Of a DNA stretch of 19,477 nucleotides, positions 1 through 6,853 are shown in pieces. The translations under genes and the position numbers were made by a program. Each line of letters opens with the position of its first letter. Position 1 is the first letter of the stretch. The notes beneath the pieces were generated by a model, which was given only the letters and a program-made list of their open reading frames with translations, did not search any database and was not told the DNA's origin. This DNA is from Nitrospirota bacterium (GTDB lineage: Bacteria; Nitrospirota; JACRHJ01), in the NCBI GenBank assembly GCA_027328825.1, contig DAHWTK010000020.1, forward strand, positions 1-19,477, read 5' to 3'.

Positions 1-519
1 GGCGCGGGAGACCACATAACCACGCTCACAGTTCTGGAACTCCTCGGGCGTTGGGCCGACGGGCGGGATGACCTGCCCGGAAAATCGCTCCTCGACATCG
101 GCACAGGCACGGGAATACTTGCCGTAGCCGCGCATATGATGGGTGTCGGGGATGTAACGGCGGTGGATACAGACGAAAGCTCGGTCGAAGCCGCGGAGAA
201 AAATTTCGCCCTGAACGGCATGACGGGCGGTGTGCGTGTAATCCACGGAAGCATCACGGATGCCGGGGCCGGACCATACGACATAATTCTTGCGAACCTT
301 TTCCTTGAACCTCTTCTTGATCTTACGGGCGCTATGGCAGCCGCGCTGAAACCAGGCGGCGCATTGATAATCTCCGGGCTTATTGCGGGGCAGGAAGTGG
401 CGGTGTTAAAAGAAGCGGCGAGATACGGACTTTCGTTAAGCGAGAGCGTCGTTTCCGATGCCGGTCAACCTGCCTGGTTCAGTGGAGTGCTGAGGCGGAA
501 AAGTAAGGTTTCCCTGTAA
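1..519 (+). CDS. prmA: Ribosomal protein L11 methyltransferase, C-terminal part (5' end outside window)
   Basis: This is a SAM-dependent methyltransferase that modifies ribosomal protein L11 in the cytoplasm. Reading frame 1 is open from the first base to TAA at 517-519, giving 172 residues, so the N-terminal L11-recognition domain lies upstream of the window. The visible part begins with GAGDHITT, matching the family's G-x-G-x-H-x-TT segment. It continues with the SAM-binding motif DIGTGTGIL, an acidic motif (AVDTDE) at the end of the second strand, and the ANLFLEPLLDL segment, which corresponds to the PrmA N-[IL]-L-x-x-P-L catalytic-loop region. The C-terminus (GQPAWFSGVLRRK) is also typical in position. 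The gene converges on the penicillin-binding protein gene. Family identification is firm; the start cannot be seen. Confidence 0.93.
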   Translation, partial: GAGDHITTLTVLELLGRWADGRDDLPGKSLLDIGTGTGILAVAAHMMGVGDVTAVDTDESSVEAAEKNFALNGMTGGVRVIHGSITDAGAGPYDIILANLFLEPLLDLTGAMAAALKPGGALIISGLIAGQEVAVLKEAARYGLSLSESVVSDAGQPAWFSGVLRRKSKVSL

Positions 520-520
520 T

Positions 521-578
521 TGTAGCTGCCTGATTCGTCAGACGGTTTTAAAAGCGCCCGATAAATCGGGCGGCTACA
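521..578. repeat. 58-bp inverted-repeat (REP/MITE-like) element between convergent genes
   Basis: The ends are imperfect inverted repeats: TGTAGCTGCC at 521-530 against GGCGGCTACA at 569-578, one mismatch. Inside lies a perfect 8-bp-arm hairpin, CGCCCGAT-AA-ATCGGGCG (555-572), and a small CTGA-TTCG-TCAG hairpin (529-540). The element starts two bases after the prmA stop and runs into the end of the PBP gene, whose TAG stop (574-576, minus strand) is made from the repeat terminus. There is no T-tract, so it is not a classical intrinsic terminator, although the hairpin could protect mRNA 3' ends. Similar TGTAGC...GGGCG-type dispersed intergenic repeats occur in many genomes. That this one is repeated elsewhere cannot be seen here. 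Confidence 0.6.
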
Positions 579-2568
579 TTGAATTAATGCGGCTCCGACG
601 CTTTTTAACGTGTTCCGGGGCGTAATTCGGCTCCGGCGCGGGCGAGGTTGTAGAGTTCTGCATGGAAACAGCTTCAGGCTGGACATTGCTCGGCAGGCCG
701 GGAGTGGTTGCATTCGTCCAGGTATTTCGCCGTACCGAAGGCGCCGGAAAATTCTCATAAGGAACCTTGAATTCCTTTATGTAATTCTGCATAAAATCAA
801 GCCATATCGGCAGTGCAGCCCTTGCCCCGCTCTCACGGTTTCCGATGGTCTTGTGATTGTCGTAGCCTACCCAGACGGCGGTTAACATGCTCGGGACATA
901 GCCTATGAACCATGCGTCGTTGAAGTTGGACGTGGTGCCCGTCTTGCCCGCCGCAGGTCTTCCGAGCGCGGAGGCTTCGTAGCCCGTGCCGAATTTCACC
1001 ACGCCGGTCAGCATGTCCGTCATCTCAGCCGCAGTGGCCGCCGAAATCGCCTGCCTTGCCGCAGGCGGCATGTCGTCCACAACCCGTCCGTCCCTGTTCG
1101 TAATCTTTGTAATGCCGGTAGGGGCGGTATAGATGCCGTAGTTATCGAATACGGAATATGCGCTCGCCATCTCCATGACCGTAACGTCCGATGCTCCGAG
1201 CGCAAGAGGCAGGTAGGGCGCGAGAGGCGTGGAGATGCCGAGCTTTCTCGCGTATTCGATTGCAGTGGGGATGCCGATCTGCGCAAGGAGTTTCACGGCT
1301 ACGACGTTAATGGAAAGCGCAAGCGCGCGCCTCAGGGGTACCACGCCCTCGAACCTGCGGTCGTAGTTGGTCGGGCTCCACATGACGCCGGGACGCGCGC
1401 CGGGGTAGGATACCGGAGCGTCGAGTATGGTATAGTCCGGGCCAAGTCCCTTATCCAGCGCGGCGCAATATACTATTGCCTTGAATGCGGAGCCGGGCTG
1501 CCGCATTGCCTGGGTCGTGCGGTTGAACTCGCTTTCGTTGTAGTCCCGCCCTCCCACCATGGCCCGTATATAACCGGTGTTCGGCTCTATGGCCAGAAGC
1601 GCGCCCTGGATAGGTTCCTTTTCGTGGGGATGCCTTTTGTCGAGTTTATCGAGGCCCTTTTCAACGGCCTTCTCGGCGATCTGCTGCATCTGCCAGTTAA
1701 GCGTCGTAAATACGTTCAGGCCGCCGCGGTACAGGGCGGTCTGTCCGAATTTCTCGTCCAGAAGCTGGCGTATATACTCCACGAAATAGGGCGCCTTGTA
1801 GTCCTCTTTCGGCTCCGGGATGCGCACGAAAGGCTCTTTTTCCGCCGCAAGCATCTGCGCTTTGGTTATGAACCCCTCGTCGTACATTCGCCTTAAGACG
1901 TGCGCCCGGCGGGAATACGCGAGCTGGAGGTCGTTAAGCGGCGAGTATTTCGTCGGCGCGGCGGGAAGCCCGGCGAGCATAGCGCCCTCGGCAAGGGTCA
2001 GGTTTCCCACTGATTTTCCGAAATATCTCTGTGAGGCGGCCTCGATGCCGTAAGCCCCGCTTCCGAGGTATACCTGGTTTAAGTATAGTCCGAGTATCTC
2101 GTCCTTCGTGTAATGCCGCTCTATCTGCAAGGCGAGGAACGCCTCTTTTATCTTCCGCGTGAAGGTCTTCTGCGGGCTTAGGAACATCATCTTTGCAAGC
2201 TGTTGAGTGATGCTGGAGCCGCCCTGGACAAGCTTGCCGGTGCGGATGTCATTGTATGCCGCGCGGATGATGCCCGTTATGTCTATGCCGGAGTGGGAGT
2301 AGAAGCGCGGGTCCTCGACGGCGAGGAAGGCGTCTATGACGTTCTTTGGGACGGCTGAGACAGGGACGGGGATGCGGTTTTGCGTATAGAATTCCGCCAG
2401 GAGCTCTCCGTCGGCGGAGAATATGCGGGTAGTGGCGCTTGGCTGGTATTGCTCCAGGGCCGTAACTTCCGGCAACTCGCCGATATGCGCGAAGATTATT
2501 CCCGCGACGGCCCCAATGAGCACCGCACCCGCCGCCCCAGCCAACAGGAGTTTTGTAAAAAATTTCAT
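574..2568 (-). CDS. Penicillin-binding protein 1A-type bifunctional peptidoglycan synthase
   Basis: This 664-residue class A PBP polymerises lipid II glycan strands and cross-links their peptides on the outer face of the inner membrane. A transmembrane anchor spans about residues 7-27. The GT51 glycosyltransferase domain shows EDPRFYSHSG with catalytic Glu85, GGSSITQQLAKM (about 116-127), RKIKEA, and KDEILGLYLNQVYLG. The transpeptidase domain shows the SxxK nucleophile motif SAFK (Ser360), SIN at 419-421 and KTGT at 542-545. All catalytic motifs are intact. It is shorter than E. coli PBP1a (about 850 residues). The C-terminal 50 residues are Pro/Asn-rich and end in KKRRSRINSM, the last Met and stop coming from the 521-578 repeat. 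The ATG start sits just below a consensus-like promoter and has no Shine-Dalgarno sequence. It is probably mrcA/ponA-like; I give no symbol because subfamily assignment is uncertain. Confidence 0.95.
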   Translation of the reverse strand: MKFFTKLLLAGAAGAVLIGAVAGIIFAHIGELPEVTALEQYQPSATTRIFSADGELLAEFYTQNRIPVPVSAVPKNVIDAFLAVEDPRFYSHSGIDITGIIRAAYNDIRTGKLVQGGSSITQQLAKMMFLSPQKTFTRKIKEAFLALQIERHYTKDEILGLYLNQVYLGSGAYGIEAASQRYFGKSVGNLTLAEGAMLAGLPAAPTKYSPLNDLQLAYSRRAHVLRRMYDEGFITKAQMLAAEKEPFVRIPEPKEDYKAPYFVEYIRQLLDEKFGQTALYRGGLNVFTTLNWQMQQIAEKAVEKGLDKLDKRHPHEKEPIQGALLAIEPNTGYIRAMVGGRDYNESEFNRTTQAMRQPGSAFKAIVYCAALDKGLGPDYTILDAPVSYPGARPGVMWSPTNYDRRFEGVVPLRRALALSINVVAVKLLAQIGIPTAIEYARKLGISTPLAPYLPLALGASDVTVMEMASAYSVFDNYGIYTAPTGITKITNRDGRVVDDMPPAARQAISAATAAEMTDMLTGVVKFGTGYEASALGRPAAGKTGTTSNFNDAWFIGYVPSMLTAVWVGYDNHKTIGNRESGARAALPIWLDFMQNYIKEFKVPYENFPAPSVRRNTWTNATTPGLPSNVQPEAVSMQNSTTSPAPEPNYAPEHVKKRRSRINSM

Positions 2569-2574
2569 GCGAGA

Positions 2575-2603
2575 ATTATAAACCGATTTCTATCCGATGT
2601 AAA
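2575..2603 (-). promoter_or_regulatory. Sigma70-type promoter of the PBP gene, probably giving a leaderless mRNA
   Basis: On the minus strand, -35 TTTACA (2598-2603) and a perfect -10 TATAAT (2575-2580) are separated by exactly 17 bp (2581-2597). The ATG begins only 6 nt after the -10 hexamer, so transcription should start at or within a base or two of the ATG. There is no Shine-Dalgarno sequence to compete with this reading. Confidence 0.75.
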
Positions 2604-2618
2604 GCGCGGGTAAATATA

Positions 2619-2710
2619 ACCCTTCCCCTTCGATAGGGGGGGTGGCCGTAGGCCGGGAGATGGTTCAATATTACCCTCCCCCTTGAAGGGGGGAGGGCAA
2701 GGGTGGGGGT
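2619..2710. repeat. G/C-tract hairpin intergenic repeats (two related units)
   Basis: Two similar units lie side by side. The first contains CCCCT-TCGAT-type sequence closing on AGGGG (2625-2639). The second is a longer near-perfect hairpin, CCCTCCCCCTT-G-AAGGGGGGAGGG (2674-2697), followed by a G-rich tail (CAAGGGTGGGGG, 2698-2709). Sequences of this kind are common dispersed intergenic repeats in many bacterial genomes (recollection, not searched). The G-runs could also fold as a G-quadruplex. No coding potential is seen. Confidence 0.55.
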
Positions 2711-2827
2711 GAAACCTACCGCGCCGGGGAGAGCATTAAAGGAAAAATCTGAGTAGAGCTTTACTCATAAACAGGTGAATGCTTTCAAGAGTAAAACTCA
2801 TTGGTCGGGGAAGTTCGTTGTCGATAG

Positions 2828-2853
2828 CGGTTCCGGATTATTACCGGAAGCCG
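2828..2853. repeat. Inverted repeat in the gene-poor stretch
   Basis: TTCCGG (2831-2836) and CCGGAA (2844-2849) are perfect arms around ATTATTA. They extend to CGG...CCG if one bulged G is allowed. It could be an operator or an RNA hairpin. No recognised promoter or T-tract is attached to it. The rest of 2711-2865 shows only short hairpins (for example GAGTA...TACTC) and no convincing gene. Confidence 0.4.
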
Positions 2854-2869
2854 TGGATTGTTAAGGCAT

Positions 2870-2982
2870 AAACGGGATTTAATCGCGTTTTTCAGCCGGT
2901 ATCGGAAACGGGGCGAAAACGGGCCGTTTTTGGCCTGTTTTGCGCAAAATCGGGTATGCGGGGAAAACGGGTTTCAAACGGG
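2870..2982 (+). repeat. Cluster of five AAACGGG motifs upstream of the zinc-ribbon gene
   Basis: AAACGGG occurs at 2870, 2906, 2917, 2965 and 2976, and AAAATCGGG at 2946. Two pairs (2906/2917 and 2965/2976) have the same 11-bp offset, about one helical turn, and the pairs lie 59 bp apart. The sequence between them holds the near-palindrome AAAACGGGCCGTTTT (2916-2930) and the perfect palindrome TTTTGCGCAAAA. This looks like binding-site repeats or a decayed repetitive element. No gene is seen here. Confidence 0.4.
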
Positions 2983-3029
2983 CGAACCTCGTGAGAAATC
3001 GATTGATTTATAAAAATTTAATGGTAGTA

Positions 3030-3038
3030 TGTTAAAAT
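3030..3038 (+). promoter_or_regulatory. Extended -10 promoter for the zinc-ribbon gene
   Basis: TGTTAAAAT fits the extended -10 pattern TGn-TAtAAT with one mismatch and lies in an A/T-rich stretch. Transcription would start near 3045, leaving a short leader of about 18 nt that carries the ribosome binding site. No good -35 hexamer is seen at 17 bp, as is usual for extended -10 promoters. Confidence 0.45.
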
Positions 3039-3062
3039 GAATTCCACTTCAAAGGAGGGGCG

Positions 3063-3209
3063 ATGACAAGCGGATACTGCGTAAAATGCAAGGAAAAACG
3101 GGACATTAGCGATGCAAAAGAGATTACGATGAAGAACGGGAAACCCGCCGTCGAAGGGAAATGCCCGGTATGCGGAACCAAAATCTTTAAAATCGGGAAA
3201 AAGGACTGA
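3063..3209 (+). CDS. Small zinc-ribbon protein, DUF5679-like
   Basis: This is a 48-residue protein. Two CxxC knuckles, YCVKC (Cys6, Cys9) and CPVCG (Cys34, Cys37), bracket the conserved-looking core EITMKNGKPAVEGKCPVCGT, a pattern I recognise from the DUF5679 family of small proteins of unknown function. The four cysteines suggest a structural zinc site. The start is well supported by a near-perfect Shine-Dalgarno AAAGGAGGGG (3051-3060) directly before the ATG. The gene is monocistronic, with its own extended -10 promoter upstream and a strong hairpin terminator 23 nt after the stop. An 11-bp direct repeat (ACTGATTTAAA at 3205 and 3218) overlaps the stop codon. Function is unknown; nucleic-acid or ribosome binding is possible for such ribbons but not shown. 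Confidence 0.85.
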   Translation: MTSGYCVKCKEKRDISDAKEITMKNGKPAVEGKCPVCGTKIFKIGKKD

Positions 3210-3232
3210 TTTAAAGAACTGATTTAAACGTG

Positions 3233-3260
3233 AAAAGGCCCCGTAAACGGGGCCTTTTTT
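3233..3260. terminator. Bidirectional intrinsic terminator between convergent transcription units
   Basis: An 11-bp perfect stem, AAAAGGCCCCG (3233-3243) with CGGGGCCTTTT (3248-3258), closes a TAAA loop. It ends in T6 on the plus strand and has A4 on the left, so U-runs follow the hairpin in both directions. It ends the plus-strand zinc-ribbon gene and the minus-strand cytochrome operon whose last stop is at 3283. Confidence 0.9.
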
Positions 3261-3282
3261 ATTTAAAATCAATCAGATACCC

Positions 3283-4461
3283 CTATGAGTCCTTGTCCGG
3301 ATGACATCCCTTACAGCCGTTCCGGCGCGTCAGGTGCGGCCCTCTTGCGCCATGCGGGTCGTGGCAGGTCAGACACATCGTTTTCCCTTGTTTTGTAAGG
3401 GGAAAATCCGCCGGAAGCTTGAAAAGCGGCACCTTTCCCGGCTCGTGCAGGTGGCCTGGTATCGGAAATGTATGACAAATAAGGCAAATATGCTTCTCGT
3501 CGGCCTTCAGGTTATATTTATAATTCGCGGAATGTGGGTCGTGACACCTGTAACACTCCCCTCTTTTGAAAGGCGGATGGACACTGCTTTGATTAAGCCA
3601 CGCGTTCGCGTCGCTCTGGTGGCACATAAGGCATATCTCGTTCTTCGACCGCACGAGCTGATACCTGAAAGGCGAGCCGTGAGGGTCGTGACATACCGTG
3701 CATAGCCCCGCGCCTACAGGCCCGTGCTCCCGCTTCATATTATCGTCTATCTTTTCCCTGTCCACATGGCAGGAGTAGCACAGGGTCTTGTCGCCTTCCT
3801 CCACCTTGTATTTGTTCGGTTTGCTGTTAGGATCGTGGCAGACGGTGCATATTCCCACATTTACCGGGCCGTGGACATAAACATTTTTCGTGAGATTGGA
3901 ATGGCACTTGAGACAGCTTGAATCCGTTGCCGTCTCTATCTCTTCCCGCGTCAACTGCATCTGATGACACTGCTGACATTGTTCTTCGTTCTTTGGAGTG
4001 TGGAAGGAGTACGGCGGGTAGTCCATGCTTGGCTCGCCAAGCGTCTTCGAGGAGCGGAAGAGCGAAATGGTCTCCACGTTCCAGTCTCCGCCCTTCCTCT
4101 TCCAGCGCACGTCTATCATGTTCTCGCCGAGCGACAGGATAATCTGCGCGTGGAAATATTTCCCGTGGAATACCGGTTTTACTGTAGACCTTCCGTTGTT
4201 TACTATCTCCATCTCGGGCTGGCCGTCCGCTATGCCGACCACGGAAATTTTTTCCTCCGTAGTGGACTGGACGGAGACCTCGCGCCGTTTGGAGCCGGAG
4301 AGTTCCGATTCGGAATAGATAGCGGAGAGGTTCTCAGGCACAAGAACGCGGACGCCTGAGTCCTGCACTTTCACTTCGTCAGCCGTAGATATTGAAAGCG
4401 GGATTAGCGCGGCAAACAAAAACAGCGCGAAGAGGACAATTGCAGGCTTATTGCGGGACAT
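3283..4461 (-). CDS. Decaheme c-type cytochrome with doubled-CXXCH repeats
   Basis: This is an exported electron-transfer protein of 392 residues. An N-terminal signal peptide (about 1-26, hydrophobic IVLFALFLFAALI) is followed by a heme-free beta-rich, Ig-like region to about residue 155. Ten CXXCH motifs then lie between Cys162 and His387: CQQCH, CLKCH, CTVCH, CYSCH, CTVCH, CLMCH, CYRCH, CLICH, CLTCH and CKGCH. The repeated HGPV-x-x-G-x-CTVCHDP units match the doubled CXXCH domain family. I chose the ATG at 4461 because the signal peptide begins there. A longer reading from 4503 adds 14 unrelated residues and no ribosome site. The start overlaps the end of the NHL lipoprotein gene by 14 bp, implying translational coupling. 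It is the last gene before the terminator. Location (periplasm or cell surface) is not decided by sequence. Confidence 0.9.
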   Translation of the reverse strand: MSRNKPAIVLFALFLFAALIPLSISTADEVKVQDSGVRVLVPENLSAIYSESELSGSKRREVSVQSTTEEKISVVGIADGQPEMEIVNNGRSTVKPVFHGKYFHAQIILSLGENMIDVRWKRKGGDWNVETISLFRSSKTLGEPSMDYPPYSFHTPKNEEQCQQCHQMQLTREEIETATDSSCLKCHSNLTKNVYVHGPVNVGICTVCHDPNSKPNKYKVEEGDKTLCYSCHVDREKIDDNMKREHGPVGAGLCTVCHDPHGSPFRYQLVRSKNEICLMCHQSDANAWLNQSSVHPPFKRGECYRCHDPHSANYKYNLKADEKHICLICHTFPIPGHLHEPGKVPLFKLPADFPLTKQGKTMCLTCHDPHGARGPHLTRRNGCKGCHPDKDS

Positions 4462-5989
4462 ACCTGTAGACCATGTTCTTTGCGGCGTCCGTAACATAGA
4501 CATAGCCGTTTCTTAAAACCGTTATGCCCCTGGGGTCTGCCAGCTCATCGCCGCCGAACTCATACATGAACTCGCCCTTGTTGTTATAGACCATGACCTT
4601 CCGTCTGCCCCTGTCCGTAACGAAGCATGTGTTGTCAAAGGGATTCACGGCAATGTCAACCGGCTCTTTAAGCTGTCCTTCCTTGTCCCCGGAGGCGGTA
4701 AAAACGCCCGTAAAACGGCCATCCTTGTCGAATTTTTCGATGGCGTAAGTCCCGTCCGGGAGCTTGTCGAGTACCAGGAAACCGCCCATGCCCTGGTTGT
4801 CGTATGCGATGGCGGTAGGCTGGTTGAGCCTGCCCTTGCCGTACGAGGCGTTCACATCGTTTCCGAACTCGCGGTAATATGTCGCATCGACAGCCGGGTT
4901 GGACTCGCTTACGTTGAATCCTTCCACTCGCCCGTTCCCGGTATCCGAGACCCACAGGACGTTGTTCTCGTCCATCGTGAGATAGGTTGGCTGGTTAAGC
5001 TGGCCCTGGGTGAAGCCCAGCCCACCCCATGTAAACTGGGTAAGCAGGAACGGATTGGCTTTTCCCGCAATATCCTGAAGGTATAGCGGGTCGAGTATAA
5101 CGAGCCTGTTCTCGGCCAGGAACTTGTTGTACAGGGCCGTATCCACCGCGTCGCCGGATTTGGTCAGCTCTATGAAGACGTTCGGCGGACTCGCATCCAA
5201 TGAATTATAGGAGTTCATGAAGTCGGACACGTTGGATGCGACGAGGAAGCGCTGTATGCGGTTGTTCAGGGAATCCACTACATGAATCCTGGTAAGGTTC
5301 CTGGTTCGGTCCTGGTCGAGGTATATGCCTACCGGTTTATTGAATTCGAACTCGCCGGTCTCGCGGAGCGCGGTGGGGGTTGTTGTGGACTGTGCGAACT
5401 CCCCGTCTCCCATGCCCTGCCTGCCGAATGCGAACTGGAAGAGACCGAAGCGGTCGAACTTCTGTATGCGGTAATTGCCCTGATCCACGACATACATATT
5501 CTCCTGGCCGTCAACCGCGACAGCCACGGGCGTGTCGAAAAGCCCTATGCCAAGCCCGAAACCGCCGAAGGAGAGATCGAGCTTATAAGGCGCAGGCCCC
5601 GATTTGGACTTTTCCTCCTCCTTGGGAGGCGCGGGTCTCGGCCTTGCCGGAGAAGACTTCGGCTGCATGTCCGCCGCTGCGACCTTCGTCGTCTTGGCCG
5701 GAGAAGTCTTGGCGGCGGAAGGCCTCTTAAAACCACCCATGCCCATCATGCCGCCATTCATGCCGCTGAGGACGGACTGTTGCTTTTTCTGGCTGGTCTT
5801 CTGTCCGGCACTATTCGCGGTCTTTGCGGCGCTCCCAGTTCCGGAGGGCTGGGACTGCTCCTGGGGCGTTATGCCGGAGGTCTCGGCCCGCCGTCCCACG
5901 ACTACCCTGCTGTGCCCGCAACCCCAGACTGCAAGGGCGAATACCGCATATACCGCAACGGTTTTTATGTTCTTCAGGGATATACGCAT
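4448..5989 (-). CDS. NHL-repeat beta-propeller lipoprotein
   Basis: This 513-residue protein has a lipoprotein signal peptide ending at AVWGC (Cys24), although Trp at -2 is unusual. A long low-complexity linker follows (about 30-134), with a Met/Gly-rich patch (MNGGMMGMGG, 77-86) and a Lys/Pro/Ala-rich stretch. From about 150 to the C-terminus there are roughly six NHL-type blades with the signature P-x-x-[IV]-A-x-D...[IV]-x-V-x-D-x-x-N-x-R-[IV]-Q-x-F, for example VVDQGNYRIQKFD and WVSDTGNGRVEGF. NHL propellers are generally protein-binding or enzymatic scaffolds; no catalytic residues can be named here. The gene lies 47 bp after the CsgG-like lipoprotein gene and overlaps the decaheme cytochrome gene, so the three are probably made together. 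No good Shine-Dalgarno sits close to its ATG. Role inferred: an outer-membrane-anchored scaffold for the cytochrome. Confidence 0.85.
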   Translation of the reverse strand: MRISLKNIKTVAVYAVFALAVWGCGHSRVVVGRRAETSGITPQEQSQPSGTGSAAKTANSAGQKTSQKKQQSVLSGMNGGMMGMGGFKRPSAAKTSPAKTTKVAAADMQPKSSPARPRPAPPKEEEKSKSGPAPYKLDLSFGGFGLGIGLFDTPVAVAVDGQENMYVVDQGNYRIQKFDRFGLFQFAFGRQGMGDGEFAQSTTTPTALRETGEFEFNKPVGIYLDQDRTRNLTRIHVVDSLNNRIQRFLVASNVSDFMNSYNSLDASPPNVFIELTKSGDAVDTALYNKFLAENRLVILDPLYLQDIAGKANPFLLTQFTWGGLGFTQGQLNQPTYLTMDENNVLWVSDTGNGRVEGFNVSESNPAVDATYYREFGNDVNASYGKGRLNQPTAIAYDNQGMGGFLVLDKLPDGTYAIEKFDKDGRFTGVFTASGDKEGQLKEPVDIAVNPFDNTCFVTDRGRRKVMVYNNKGEFMYEFGGDELADPRGITVLRNGYVYVTDAAKNMVYRYVPQ

Positions 5990-6036
5990 TTTTATACTGG
6001 AACCCCTATTCTTTATTTCAGGCTTTCCCCTGGCTG

Positions 6037-6819
6037 TTAAGGAACGACCGGCGTAGGCGTAATGCCTGCGGAACTGCCCTTTACGGCAGCCGCCGGCGGT
6101 GTCGCTCCAGCCTGCTGGTTCGGGACAGGCGCGCTAACGGCCTTGGCTTTCAATGAATTCTCCATCTCCTGCTTCTTGGAAAGCTCTCTGGCCTTCTTCC
6201 CAGTTACCTTCCTGTCCTTTATTTCGCTCGCCAGGTCGTCAACGAGGTTGCTCAGGACAGTGCGCGCAACGTCGATAACAGTGGGGCCGTCGGAAAGCCC
6301 AAGCGCTTCAGAAACCGTTCCGCCGCCCTCCTTGGACGCATCCCCAAGCCAGAGTATCTGGCCGGTATCGACATCCACCATGCGCAGGGATACAGCGAAC
6401 TGGGCGGGTTTGTTGGAGCGCTCGTTATATACTTCGACCGTACCGAATATGACTGCCTGCACTCCGAGGCTGTCCCCGAAGGTCTTAAGCGTGTCCTTGC
6501 TTATAGGGTCGGTCTCCCTGAGCTTTAGCTTCTTCATCGCCTCTACCATCTGGCCCTCGTCCACGACATCCTTGAAGGCTCCGGATATGTAAAGCTCAGT
6601 GACGAAGAGATCCCGCGCCCTGAGACCCGCGTCCTTGTCCTTGGACACATTCACGAACGGCATAACCGCGACATCGCAGTCAGGGCCCCATTCGGGGTAT
6701 GTCACGTAAGTGGATTCGGCGATAGGTTTGGTAAAAAGGCGGGTAGTTCCGCTCCCGCAGCCAGCGAGAAACAAAACGGCCAGACCTGCAACGAGAATAA
6801 TCCTGATACTGATCCGCAT
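6037..6819 (-). CDS. CsgG/GNA1162-fold outer-membrane lipoprotein
   Basis: This is a 260-residue lipoprotein with signal peptide MRISIRIILVAGLAVLFLAGC and lipobox LAGC (Cys21). The mature part starts a CsgG/GNA1162/LpoB-type alpha-beta fold: VAVMPFVNVSKD, then a helix with LFVTELYISGAFKDVVDEGQ, then FGDSLGVQAVIFGTVEVYN, and the strand pair AVSLRMVDVDTGQILWLGDAS. The tail (about 205-260) is Lys-rich, then Ala/Pro-rich. CsgG relatives form secretion pores, and LpoB/GNA1162 relatives are periplasmic partners; the sequence does not choose between them. Start 4819-type ambiguity does not arise: the ATG at 6819 has a strong ribosome site, whereas the longer reading from 6858 would begin upstream of the predicted transcription start. 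It is the first gene of the second transcription unit, ahead of the NHL lipoprotein and decaheme cytochrome. Confidence 0.75.
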   Translation of the reverse strand: MRISIRIILVAGLAVLFLAGCGSGTTRLFTKPIAESTYVTYPEWGPDCDVAVMPFVNVSKDKDAGLRARDLFVTELYISGAFKDVVDEGQMVEAMKKLKLRETDPISKDTLKTFGDSLGVQAVIFGTVEVYNERSNKPAQFAVSLRMVDVDTGQILWLGDASKEGGGTVSEALGLSDGPTVIDVARTVLSNLVDDLASEIKDRKVTGKKARELSKKQEMENSLKAKAVSAPVPNQQAGATPPAAAVKGSSAGITPTPVVP

Positions 6820-6828
6820 AATAAGTTG

Positions 6829-6837
6829 CTCCCCTCC
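6829..6837 (-). promoter_or_regulatory. Ribosome binding site fixing the CsgG-like lipoprotein start
   Basis: GGAGGGGAG on the minus strand lies 9 nt before the ATG at 6819. It supports this start over the in-frame upstream ATG at 6858, for which this same purine tract would be coding. Confidence 0.7.
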
Positions 6838-6853
6838 CCCAGTTTGACTTTTT

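Noticed and set aside
2775..2864. 29-codon GTG-initiated frame in the gene-poor stretch
   Set aside because: Too short, no Shine-Dalgarno, no similarity I recognise, and it runs through an inverted repeat.
3205..3228. Duplicated ACTGATTTAAA at the end of the zinc-ribbon gene
   Set aside because: Only two copies, offset by 13 bp; most simply a small slippage duplication with no evident function.
4462..4503. 14-residue N-terminal extension of the decaheme cytochrome
   Set aside because: It would place a polar stretch before the signal peptide, lacks a ribosome site, and only lengthens the overlap with the NHL gene.
5282..6040. 252-residue plus-strand frame opposite the NHL lipoprotein
   Set aside because: An antisense shadow of a clear NHL gene; the Arg/Leu-rich composition reflects the complement of the low-complexity linker.
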